Assembly: GCA_029553845.1 (NCBI GenBank)
Contig: JAKPKF010000152.1
Span: forward strand, 1-22,216
Direction of reading: 5' to 3'
From: a bacterium
GTDB taxonomy: Bacteria; Patescibacteria; Dojkabacteria; SC72
DNA length: 22,216 bases
This document shows, one piece after another, positions 1 through 5,251 of the stretch. The translations under genes and the position numbers were made by a program. Below the pieces are notes generated by a model that saw only the letters and a program-made list of their open reading frames with translations, did not search any database and had not been told where the DNA came from. Positions within the stretch are counted from its first letter, which is position 1. Every line of letters begins with the position of its first letter.

Positions 1-294
1 CAATCTGCGGAAAGAGTTGCGAAACTGGGATGGTAAAACACCCACATACGACCTACTACCACCTAGCCCCATTGAGAGCAAGCAAGGACAGGTTAGTCTG
101 TTGAAAGTGATTACACTTGCGGTGGTAGTAGGATAATAAAAGTTCATTGTCATTAGAATAGTGGATATACAGTGGCGGAATAAGACGCTTCTAGATTTGC
201 CTAAACAACGTGGTAGTTGTAGCGACAGCAAAGGTGCTGGTTCGAATCCAGCTAGGCAGAGTGCTGACTGAAATTGTCAGCCTGTGTATCCACT
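1..294 (+). ncRNA. structured RNA region, probable 3' part of a large phage ncRNA
   Basis: There is no protein gene here, but dense complementary pairing is visible. A hairpin at 15-26 has a GCGA (GNRA) tetraloop on a 4-bp stem (AGTT/AACT). A second hairpin at 26-44 pairs TGGG-TG with CA-CCCA, with one bulged A and a 6-nt loop. Bases 52-63 (CCTACTACCACC) pair perfectly with 121-132, and small hairpins can form inside. Bases 160-172 pair with 282-294 over 13 bp with one G-U pair, enclosing a tRNA-like fold and a 6-bp hairpin (263-268 with 276-281, 7-nt loop). The structure may begin left of the window. Phages are known to carry large ornate RNAs such as GOLLD and ROOL, often near tRNAs. Membership in either family is only a hypothesis. 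Strand is taken from the downstream genes and the tRNA-like orientation. Confidence 0.5.
197..260 (+). ncRNA. tRNA-like fold lacking a normal anticodon arm
   Basis: A 7-bp acceptor-like stem pairs 197-203 (TTGCCTA) with 253-259 (TAGGCAG), followed by A260 in the discriminator position. The D arm is CAAC (206-209), loop GTGGTA, GTTG (216-219), with the usual GG-T-A in the loop. The T arm is canonical: GCTGG (236-240), loop TTCGAAT, CCAGC (248-252). Only 16 nt separate the D and T arms, against about 22-23 in a class I tRNA, and they form no 5-bp stem with 7-nt loop. No anticodon can be assigned and no CCA follows. The fold is 64 nt long and sits inside the 160-172/282-294 helix. It could be a degenerate tRNA, a tRNA mimic domain of a larger RNA, or a tRNA fragment acting as an attachment site. 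Confidence 0.55.
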
Positions 295-337
295 CTCTTA
301 ATGATAATATGAAACTAACCTTTTATTAAACACTCCT

Positions 338-508
338 ATGGACAACAAAGTACAAGCATTAGAATTGCTTTCAAACCACACACCAGCTGAAGTACTAGAA
401 CTCTTTGACATTGATATCTACGAGATAGCTACTGAGCTAGTTGATGGCATGACTGATTCGCAAGTTGCTAACTTGATTGATGAACTTAATAAAAAAGAAG
501 CACTTTAA
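338..508 (+). CDS. small acidic protein of unknown function (56 aa)
   Basis: An ATG-started frame of 56 residues ends in TAA. It is the first protein gene after the structured RNA region. The sequence is acidic and looks fully helical, with regularly spaced leucines, valines and isoleucines (for example ALELL, EVLELF, VANLIDEL), so a small helical bundle is likely. There is no signal peptide, membrane segment or recognised motif. The leader is A/T-rich and has no Shine-Dalgarno sequence, as for most genes here. It lies 21 bases before the next gene and probably shares its transcript. I do not recognise a family. Confidence 0.6.
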   Translation: MDNKVQALELLSNHTPAEVLELFDIDIYEIATELVDGMTDSQVANLIDELNKKEAL

Positions 509-529
509 GCTTCTATAACAATAAACACT

Positions 530-955
530 ATGAAAAACGAGAAGAAGAAAGTCGTTGGTATCAAAGAGCTCGCTCGCTTAGTATCCGAGCAAGAGAGTGA
601 TATCAGTGCGATTGAAACAAAACTAAAAGACTTCGAAGGCGACCTAGACGACAAAGCAGCTCAAAGCGACTTAAGCGATTTAGAGTACAGAGTCTTTGAA
701 ATTGAAGACAATGTTAACGATGACAATGCGAAAGTTGAGATGATTGACGAATTAGTAGAGAAAGTAGAAGAATTACAGAGTGCTCATGCAGTAATCGAAG
801 AAATGCAAAGCACAATAGATTCTTACTGTGACAAAGTTAACAAACTAGAAACGTTAGTTAAGCTGCTTATTACTAAGCTCCCAGACTCTGTTCTCGTAGC
901 TTTAGTTGGTGAGAAGTACGACTTGAAGTGGTATGATTGCTTACAGAGTCGTTAG
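530..955 (+). CDS. coiled-coil protein of unknown function (141 aa)
   Basis: The frame has an ATG start and TAG stop. Residues from about 10 to 115 carry heptad-like spacing of L, I and V in a very acidic background (segments such as ISAIETKLKDFEGDL and VEMIDELVEKVEELQ), pointing to one or two long coiled coils. The last 30 residues are less charged and may pack as a short globular end with one cysteine. The N-terminus is lysine-rich (KNEKKK). There is no catalytic motif. Coiled-coil proteins in phage early regions can be scaffolds or regulators, but nothing here decides which. Confidence 0.75.
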   Translation: MKNEKKKVVGIKELARLVSEQESDISAIETKLKDFEGDLDDKAAQSDLSDLEYRVFEIEDNVNDDNAKVEMIDELVEKVEELQSAHAVIEEMQSTIDSYCDKVNKLETLVKLLITKLPDSVLVALVGEKYDLKWYDCLQSR

Positions 956-984
956 TCAAGCGATCCTTGAGAGTGACAAATCGT

Positions 985-1176
985 ATGCAGCAAACAAACC
1001 TCAAAGAGTTGATGAAAAGAAACGAGTGTGTTATCTACAGAGCTGGAGCACACAATGGTTTTCTTATCTTTATCATTAAGTTCGCTCACTCGATGGTTGT
1101 CCAGAGAGTTTGGACAGACAAAGAGATGAACATTGTAACGTTCTCTTCAACTGGGAACTTACGTTTATTTAGTTAA
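985..1176 (+). CDS. small hypothetical protein (63 aa)
   Basis: The reading frame stays open upstream to a TTG at 937 inside the preceding gene. The first ATG is at 985, 29 bases after that gene ends, and is the preferred start. The product has a basic N-terminus (KELMKRNE) followed by alternating hydrophobic beta-like strands (CVIYRAG, GFLIFIIKFA, MVVQRVW, NIVTFSS), as in a small beta-sheet domain. The hydrophobic stretch at about 26-34 is too short and interrupted for a clear membrane helix. Codon choice matches the neighbours. No family is recognised. Confidence 0.55.
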   Translation: MQQTNLKELMKRNECVIYRAGAHNGFLIFIIKFAHSMVVQRVWTDKEMNIVTFSSTGNLRLFS

Positions 1177-1203
1177 TTTTACAATTTATTTAATAATAAA
1201 CAT

Positions 1204-1374
1204 ATGACAAACAAAACATTGGGAAAATGGCTAGTGTGGACGCTAGTAGCGGCCGTAGTATTATACTTTTTCTACGAATCGCTTGGCGGATTAATACTAT
1301 TAGCTAACTGGGTATTCGTATTTATTGGCGGGTACAGGCTAATGACCATAGACGATAAAAAGAATAAGCAATAG
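1204..1374 (+). CDS. small two-helix membrane protein (56 aa)
   Basis: An ATG start follows an A/T-rich leader, and the frame ends at TAG. Two hydrophobic segments are visible: about residues 8-22 (KWLVWTLVAAVVLYFF region) and about 28-44 (LGGLILLANWVFVFIGG). A short polar tail rich in D and K follows (TIDDKKNKQ). This fits a small inner-membrane protein with both ends probably cytoplasmic. Such proteins in phage early regions are often superinfection or host-takeover factors, and holins also have this shape, but there is no lysin next to it, so a holin call is not justified. Confidence 0.6.
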   Translation: MTNKTLGKWLVWTLVAAVVLYFFYESLGGLILLANWVFVFIGGYRLMTIDDKKNKQ

Positions 1375-1383
1375 AAGGGATAG

Positions 1384-1412
1384 TTGCCAAACATTGAGAA
1401 AAATGTTATAAT
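1384..1412 (+). promoter_or_regulatory. sigma-70-type promoter, TTGCCA-17-TATAAT
   Basis: A -35 box TTGCCA lies at 1384-1389 and a perfect -10 box TATAAT at 1407-1412, separated by exactly 17 bases. It sits in the gap after the small membrane protein gene. Transcription would begin near 1419, almost on top of an ATG at 1419, so either a leaderless message or the later ATG at 1464 is implied. Confidence 0.6.
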
Positions 1413-1570
1413 TATATTATGGAAAAAAATAAAAACGACAAAACCGACAAAAAGACCACCCATATGAAAAACAAGAACGTGGAACATGTGACGGAACTCT
1501 TCTAGCTGCTGACAACTTCGAGACGTTATTCGTTGTTGGCAAAGACTGCAAAGACAACTCGCTTACTGTC

Positions 1571-1753
1571 ATGCTTAAGATGAGCGAGAAGGACAAAGGA
1601 ATCGAAGCTGTTAGAAAACTGTTTACTGCAATGGCTAATGCAGCAGAAAGACTGGTTTCTGATAATCGAGAGAGTGGAGCATTTATCGTTAGAGCAATTA
1701 TCGGTGGTCTTAACGCTAGTATGGAAGTAGCAGAAAGCGAGAGTAAAGATTAA
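1571..1753 (+). CDS. small helical protein; 5' end unresolved, possible frameshift
   Basis: From ATG 1571 the frame gives 60 residues ending in TAA: a charged start (KMSEKDKGIEAVRKLF) and then an alanine-rich helical region (TAMANAAERLV, FIVRAIIGGLNASMEVAE). The same frame is open back to 1433 and reads like real protein with the phage's own codon preferences (for example LAADNFETLFVVGKD just before the ATG), but it holds no ATG, GTG or TTG start. The ATGs at 1419 and 1464, just after the promoter, lie in the frame one base later and stop at TAG 1503-1505. A -1 frameshift between the two frames, or a sequence error, would join them. No family is recognised. Confidence 0.5.
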   Translation: MLKMSEKDKGIEAVRKLFTAMANAAERLVSDNRESGAFIVRAIIGGLNASMEVAESESKD

Positions 1754-1870
1754 TTTTTATCCTTACCTGTATATTATCTTATCTTTTACTTAAAAATGCC
1801 ACTATGGAGCAAAGAAGCTGCAAATTCGTCAGCCTAATCTCCATTCTTTAAGTCAATAATTCATCAAAAT

Positions 1871-2131
1871 ATGCATAGTCATAAAGAACTGCTATTTACG
1901 AATACTTTGCAAGCTGTAAAACTTTGTAAAGAGAGACTAGTAGATAGCTTAGTACACAGTGCAAAGGAAGTTGAGTCAGCTAGAGAATTGGTTGCAGAAT
2001 GTAGAGACATTGCTGCTTTCTTCGATGGTCTCGACCTCGATACAGTGATCTATCAGACATGCGAACTCTGCAATCAAGCAGTAGATGAAGACGGAAGATG
2101 CGGGTGTACAAACGAAGATGCAAACTTCTAA
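1871..2131 (+). CDS. hypothetical protein with C-terminal cysteine cluster (86 aa)
   Basis: The ATG start is followed by a mostly helical N-terminal two-thirds (FTNTLQAVKLCKERLVDSLV, AKEVESARELVAE). The last 25 residues contain CELC and, after ten residues, CGC (C64, C67, C78, C80), a spacing suited to binding one zinc ion. This could be a small regulatory or nucleic-acid-binding protein. Its end overlaps the next small gene by 14 bases. I do not recognise the family, and zinc binding is inferred only from cysteine spacing. Confidence 0.6.
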   Translation: MHSHKELLFTNTLQAVKLCKERLVDSLVHSAKEVESARELVAECRDIAAFFDGLDLDTVIYQTCELCNQAVDEDGRCGCTNEDANF

Positions 2132-2210
2132 TAAACAGCTAGCGTTCGAGTTCTTCATTACGATGCTACTCGTCTTTCTAGCAATGAAATTCTTAATGAG
2201 AATCTTATGA
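2118..2210 (+). CDS. single-pass mini membrane protein (30 aa)
   Basis: The ATG lies inside the end of the previous gene, and the TGA stop overlaps the next ATG as ATGA (2207-2210), which favours translational coupling. After a short polar start (MQTSNKQ) the chain is hydrophobic from residue 8 to 30 (FEFFITMLLVFLAMKFLM), enough for one membrane helix with a positively charged end. Phages often encode such tiny membrane proteins with host-directed roles. None can be assigned here. The precise stop/start fit is the main reason to call it. Confidence 0.5.
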   Translation: MQTSNKQLAFEFFITMLLVFLAMKFLMRIL

Positions 2211-2446
2211 CACATCCAAAGTATCTCCGTTCTCATCGAATTAAGACAATCTCCGATGAGCAGAAAATAGCAATTCAGAGAATGGCTCAAGCTGATATCA
2301 AATTGCTTGTTGTTAACTTCGAAGAGAAGATTCTAGCAAATAGCAAGACAGCTCAGATTCTGCTAGACAAAGAAGTAGCAACGATAGACAATGCGATGAC
2401 GTACTACTTGTGTGAGTTAATACGAGAGTTAAACGAGCTTCTATGA
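2207..2446 (+). CDS. small hypothetical protein (79 aa)
   Basis: The start overlaps the previous stop in ATGA, and its own TGA overlaps the next ATG the same way (2443-2446). The protein is helical: a basic start (HPKYLRSHRIK), then amphipathic segments (EQKIAIQRMAQADIKLLVV, NAMTYYLCELIRELNELL). There is no motif and no membrane segment. The tight coupling on both sides shows that it belongs to one operon of small genes. Confidence 0.6.
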   Translation: MTHPKYLRSHRIKTISDEQKIAIQRMAQADIKLLVVNFEEKILANSKTAQILLDKEVATIDNAMTYYLCELIRELNELL

Positions 2447-2610
2447 AGTGCAAATTCTGTGGTAATCTCGATGCTTACATCGTGCTCGAAGACTTTAGGT
2501 ATATGGTCAGATGCCCGAACTGTGGCTATTCTGGCTATCTTAAAACATATAATAGTAAACAAAATGCTAACACAAAACAAGTTTTCAAGTCACCTTCTAA
2601 AGAAACTTAA
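2443..2610 (+). CDS. zinc-ribbon mini protein (55 aa)
   Basis: An ATG overlaps the stop of the gene before it. The sequence has CKFC at residues 3-6 and CPNCG at residues 24-28, a classic CxxC...CxxC zinc-ribbon spacing, with the second half reading MVRCPNCGYSGYLKTY. The tail is polar and basic (NSKQNANTKQVFKSPSKET). Zinc ribbons of this size bind nucleic acid or RNA polymerase in many phages and bacteria. Which applies here is not visible. The last 47 bases overlap the start of the next gene in another frame. Confidence 0.65.
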   Translation: MKCKFCGNLDAYIVLEDFRYMVRCPNCGYSGYLKTYNSKQNANTKQVFKSPSKET

Positions 2611-2827
2611 GGAAGTTGATCCGTTTGAGTTCAGAATATTCGAGAAACAATTAGAGAAAGCTCTGATTGGATTGAGCATCAACATTACTAGTTGTCTGAC
2701 TAGATATAATATGCACGAGTCTCTTGGACTTACGTTCGAAGAAGCAGAGCAGTTCTCATCTCAGTTCACTGAGAAACTAAGGAGACTCTCAATGAACATC
2801 TTAGAGCAGATTAAGAAATCAAGGTAA
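2564..2827 (+). CDS. helical hypothetical protein (87 aa)
   Basis: The frame runs back to a GTG at 2459, but that part lies over the zinc-ribbon gene and reads poorly, so the first ATG at 2564 is preferred. This gives a 47-base overlap with the preceding gene. The product is helical with amphipathic segments (SSHLLKKLKEVDPFEFRIFE, FEEAEQFSSQFTEKLRRLSM). There is no catalytic motif. It ends in TAA five bases before the next ATG. No family is recognised. Confidence 0.55.
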   Translation: MLTQNKFSSHLLKKLKEVDPFEFRIFEKQLEKALIGLSINITSCLTRYNMHESLGLTFEEAEQFSSQFTEKLRRLSMNILEQIKKSR

Positions 2828-2831
2828 GAGT

Positions 2832-3068
2832 ATGTCACCGAAGAAGATTCTTCAATTGATAAAAGCAGGACGATATTCTCGTGTGCTAGCAATGGATCTT
2901 CACGGTAATGTCGTCATTGCTTATCTATACTATAATAAGCTGAGACATAAGTACTATCTCAAGAGAACTAAGAAATCTGTGCATCATAAGTATATCAATC
3001 GGAAGATTGCTCTAATTCACATTCAAGTAAGTATGCAGTATGTCAAAAGAAGAGATCGATCCAATTAG
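2832..3068 (+). CDS. small basic protein (78 aa)
   Basis: The ATG lies four bases after the previous stop. The protein is strongly basic, with many K, R and H (for example KLRHKYYLKRTKKSVHHKY), and contains beta-like hydrophobic strands (RVLAMDLHGNVVIAYLYY). This suits nucleic-acid binding or a ribosome-associated role, but no motif proves it. Its end overlaps the next gene by 29 bases. No family is recognised. Confidence 0.55.
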   Translation: MSPKKILQLIKAGRYSRVLAMDLHGNVVIAYLYYNKLRHKYYLKRTKKSVHHKYINRKIALIHIQVSMQYVKRRDRSN

Positions 3069-3327
3069 GCTAGCTTATTTCAAAACAGCGTCTGAGTCAG
3101 TTGCAACAATGGCACAAAGACCGAAAGTCACTGCTGTTAGATCTCTGGAGCAAGTCATTAAGTATCACCAGGAGCAACTCGAGATCTTGAGAGGAGACTG
3201 TCGGTTCTTAGAACTCTATTGCGATTGCTCTGATATGTTTGACGTAGAGAAGCTAAAAGCAGCACTGATAAAGTTGCATGTCGAGGAGCTTCAGAAATAT
3301 CTGAGGAAAGGTAAACATAAACAATAG
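3040..3327 (+). CDS. helical hypothetical protein, end of the first small-gene operon (95 aa)
   Basis: The ATG lies within the end of the previous gene. The product is helical with a central segment VRSLEQVIKYHQEQLEIL, a cysteine group (residues 54-64, containing LYCDCSD) and a basic tail (LRKGKHKQ). A hairpin with a 7-bp stem (AATAGCA at 3322-3328 with TGCTATT at 3341-3347) begins over the stop codon, just before the strong promoter at 3346. It has no clear U-tract and is only a weak terminator candidate. No family is recognised. Confidence 0.6.
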   Translation: MSKEEIDPIRLAYFKTASESVATMAQRPKVTAVRSLEQVIKYHQEQLEILRGDCRFLELYCDCSDMFDVEKLKAALIKLHVEELQKYLRKGKHKQ

Positions 3328-3345
3328 CAAGCATTACATCTGCTA

Positions 3346-3374
3346 TTTACAAAAGTTTATTTGCGTATTATAAT
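3346..3374 (+). promoter_or_regulatory. strong sigma-70-type promoter, TTTACA-17-TATAAT
   Basis: The -35 box TTTACA lies at 3346-3351 and the perfect -10 box TATAAT at 3369-3374, with 17-base spacing. Transcription would start near 3381. It precedes the long replication operon, whose genes are closely packed up to the terminator at 14459, and is the likeliest main promoter for it. Confidence 0.75.
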
Positions 3375-3379
3375 GATAC

Positions 3380-3399
3380 TATCCAGTTCTTATTGGATA
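3380..3399 (+). promoter_or_regulatory. 5'-end hairpin of the replication operon transcript
   Basis: TATCCA (3380-3385) pairs with TGGATA (3394-3399) around an 8-nt loop. It lies at the predicted transcript start, where such hairpins commonly stabilise phage mRNAs against decay. Confidence 0.4.
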
Positions 3400-3421
3400 C
3401 TTATTTATTTAACCTAGTCAC

Positions 3422-3444
3422 TTGCTATTGCATTTGCAAAGCAA
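3422..3444 (+). promoter_or_regulatory. leader hairpin upstream of the histone-like gene
   Basis: Two stacked 4-bp helices, TTGC/GCAA outside and TTGC/GCAA inside, are separated by a small internal loop (TA opposite A) and closed by an ATTT loop. It ends 13 bases before the ATG at 3458. It could modulate ribosome access. No known riboswitch is recognised. Confidence 0.35.
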
Positions 3445-3457
3445 CACTAGACGAAGT

Positions 3458-3751
3458 ATGTTCTACCTAGTGAACACAGCTAACGAAACAGTTCGTAAAG
3501 CTGTAAGCAAAGTTTCACTACGAAGATTCCGTCGGAAAGCTAACGACGCTACTCTTCGTATCGTTGAAGGTGATTCACTTTCTAAGGCTTTGAAAGCCGA
3601 AGAGAAAGCTGCTTTGAAGGCTTCAAAGGAAGTCGATGTCAAAGCTGTCAAGAAAGCTGCTAAGAAACATGCAGCTGAGGTCTCTTCAGAAGCTCCAGTC
3701 AAGAAAGCGAAGAAAGCTTCAAAGAAGGCGACAAAGAAGGTCGCTGCTTAA
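3458..3751 (+). CDS. Lys/Ala-rich histone-like DNA-binding protein (97 aa)
   Basis: The frame is open from a TTG at 3422, but the ATG at 3458 gives the natural start after the leader. Residues 1-45 contain a basic segment (VSLRRFRRKAND). From about residue 46 the chain is almost only K, A and a few E, V and S (AVKKAAKKHAAE, KKAKKASKKATKKVAA), resembling the tails of bacterial histone H1-like and AlgP-type proteins. It probably coats or compacts phage or host DNA nonspecifically. Being first behind a near-consensus promoter suggests high expression. The function is inferred from composition. Confidence 0.65.
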   Translation: MFYLVNTANETVRKAVSKVSLRRFRRKANDATLRIVEGDSLSKALKAEEKAALKASKEVDVKAVKKAAKKHAAEVSSEAPVKKAKKASKKATKKVAA

Positions 3752-3770
3752 TTCATTTTAATTCTTTCCT

Positions 3771-4199
3771 ATGCTTAAAGAACAGCAAAACAACTTCTTA
3801 GGTGGCCCAATCCTAGTCGACGACGAGGAAGAGATGGCTAACGAAGAGGTTGAAGTTGAGGAATCTGATGAAGATTCAATCCTAGATCTAACTGCTAAAG
3901 AGCGTAAGAACGCTAAAGAAAAGTTAGACTCTGGTACTATGCTCTTCCCTGAAGAGGAAGAAGAAGCTCTTGACATCGTTGGCAAAGGTAAGAAGAGAAC
4001 TCGTACATCTGGAGAGGCCTCTCGAAAGAACCTCATTGAGATTCCTCAGGAGATTCTAGACGAATACGGTGATCTTCTTGCTCTATTTGATCCAGCTACG
4101 TCATCGAAGAAGTCATTTAGGGCTATGCGAAAGATGCTCGCTACGTTATGCAATATCCGTTACCCACGGAAACCAAAGGTAAAGAAAGCTAAGAAATAG
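3771..4199 (+). CDS. acidic/basic hypothetical protein (142 aa)
   Basis: The ATG lies 19 bases after the histone-like gene; a second ATG at 3834 is possible. The N-terminal 70 residues are very acidic (VDDEEEMANEEVEVEESDED, FPEEEEEALD), and the C-terminal third is basic (FRAMRKMLATL, YPRKPKVKKAKK). Between them is a likely folded helix-rich part (IEIPQEILDEYGDLLALF). The charge split next to a very basic protein raises the idea of a partner or chaperone for it, or a DNA mimic, but that is inference only. No family is recognised. Confidence 0.6.
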   Translation: MLKEQQNNFLGGPILVDDEEEMANEEVEVEESDEDSILDLTAKERKNAKEKLDSGTMLFPEEEEEALDIVGKGKKRTRTSGEASRKNLIEIPQEILDEYGDLLALFDPATSSKKSFRAMRKMLATLCNIRYPRKPKVKKAKK

Positions 4200-4201
4200 A
4201 G

Positions 4202-4636
4202 ATGAGAGAGCAGGTACCACAAGAAGAGTACACTTATGTTCGAATGAGGAGAAACGTTCGAAAGACGGTCTCACTTAACTTCAAGCATTACGAACTTCGT
4301 GTTAAAGCTTTGGTCTCTGTTAACTCTCGTGGAGAGCAATTCGAAGCTATCCTGCCACTAATTAAGATCTCAACACTTAAGAGGTGGTTCATCAGAGACG
4401 AGATTCTGTATGAGCTAAGAAAGATCAATGGGATTACAAACGCAGACCTTGAGATCGAAGTCTTTGCTGTATACGGAACAGAGAGGTATCTCGGTGAATA
4501 CAAGAGGTATCTTGGTGAACTCTTCTTTGTGATGCATAACATTAACGAGTATGACAAAACTGAGTATCGATATCAAAACTCAAAAGCTTACTTCCAACAA
4601 CCCGATAAATCTGAGTTTATCCCTGAAAGGCTTTGA
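4202..4636 (+). CDS. hypothetical protein, first member of a probable paralogous pair (144 aa)
   Basis: The ATG lies two bases after the previous stop. The protein has a basic start (VRMRRNVRK) and then a beta-rich body (HYELRVKALVSVNS, LEIEVFAVYGTERY, GELFFVMHN). The layout from YELRVK to VYGTER is matched in spacing by the following gene (FELSGK to VYGNRH), so the two look like diverged duplicates. A basic, beta-rich fold could be nucleic-acid binding, but no motif confirms this. Its last 86 bases overlap the next gene. Confidence 0.55.
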   Translation: MREQVPQEEYTYVRMRRNVRKTVSLNFKHYELRVKALVSVNSRGEQFEAILPLIKISTLKRWFIRDEILYELRKINGITNADLEIEVFAVYGTERYLGEYKRYLGELFFVMHNINEYDKTEYRYQNSKAYFQQPDKSEFIPERL

Positions 4637-4907
4637 GCTATCAGGTAAGATAGAATCGGAGTTCTGCTCGACAGTTGTTGAACCATTCAGAGTAAGCTGT
4701 TTCTCGATTGATCAAATCAGAGTTGCCCTGCTAGACTATATCGAGGGGATCTCAGAAATCGAGAATGCGAGTCACTTCACAGCTTTTTTAGCTGTGCAGA
4801 CTGTTTACGGAAACCGTCATTTTGAAATCGAGCAATTGATTCCATCTGGCGAACTTATTCTTAACTGTGAACTATGCCACAACTCTTCGGCAAACACGGA
4901 ATCGTAA
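4551..4907 (+). CDS. hypothetical protein, second member of a probable paralogous pair (118 aa)
   Basis: The ATG lies 86 bases inside the preceding gene in another frame. The segment shared with the first copy only begins near residue 26 (KGFELSGK), just before the upstream stop, so the long overlap may be an added N-terminal extension. The shared pattern is (Y/F)EL, about 57 residues, VYG, then GEL and a final HN (residues 26-112). The end has CELCHNS, a CxxC pair absent from the first copy. Function is unknown. Confidence 0.5.
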   Translation: MTKLSIDIKTQKLTSNNPINLSLSLKGFELSGKIESEFCSTVVEPFRVSCFSIDQIRVALLDYIEGISEIENASHFTAFLAVQTVYGNRHFEIEQLIPSGELILNCELCHNSSANTES

Positions 4908-5251
4908 TACCTCCAGTCATGAAGTACATACCTGATAACCACATCTGGGCTTGTCTCTTCTATACAAAGAACGAAAGAATTACTATTCAGTTTGCAGAAA
5001 ATGTTGCTCTCATCTCAAGTGTTCGAAAAGAAGAGAAGCAATTTACATATTTGATCGGTATCGTGAGAGACGGTAAAGTTATCTTTGACTCAGCATACAA
5101 TGGCGAAGCAAAGGCATTGAAACAAGAGATTAAAGTGTTGGCTGATAAGCTGCACACAATCTCAAGACATAATCATCAGAACAATAGCTCGTCTATTACT
5201 GATGAAGCATTTATTATTAGTCTAACTAGCTACTATGGCAAACAAGATTGA
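4874..5251 (+). CDS. hypothetical protein (125 aa)
   Basis: The ATG at 4874 overlaps the preceding gene by 34 bases; a second in-frame ATG at 4919 (MKYIPDNHIWAC) would remove the overlap. The middle is beta-rich (WACLFYTKN, RITIQFAENVALISSV, FTYLIGIVRDGKVIFD), followed by a helix (EAKALKQEIKVLADKLHTI) and a Ser/Asn/His-rich tail. This is a compact alpha/beta shape with no catalytic signature. Its end overlaps the next gene by 17 bases. No family is recognised. Confidence 0.5.
   Translation: MPQLFGKHGIVIPPVMKYIPDNHIWACLFYTKNERITIQFAENVALISSVRKEEKQFTYLIGIVRDGKVIFDSAYNGEAKALKQEIKVLADKLHTISRHNHQNNSSSITDEAFIISLTSYYGKQD
5234..5250 (+). repeat. 17-nt direct repeat, copy A (over a start codon)
   Basis: TATGGCAAACAAGATTG is identical to 14501-14517. 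In this copy it contains the ATG of the gene at 5235. Confidence 0.4.

Noticed and set aside
933..1079. 48-codon ATG frame overlapping the end of the coiled-coil gene
   Set aside because: The competing frame at 985-1176 has better codon use and more protein-like beta segments, so this is probably a shadow.
1796..1837. 13-residue frame in the gap before 1871
   Set aside because: Too short, with no coupling or ribosome-binding signal.
3358..3370. 13-nt match TATTTGCGTATTA shared with 14587-14599, possible shared promoter element
   Set aside because: A 13-base match is expected by chance in an A/T-rich window of this size, and the second copy has no good -35 or -10 box.
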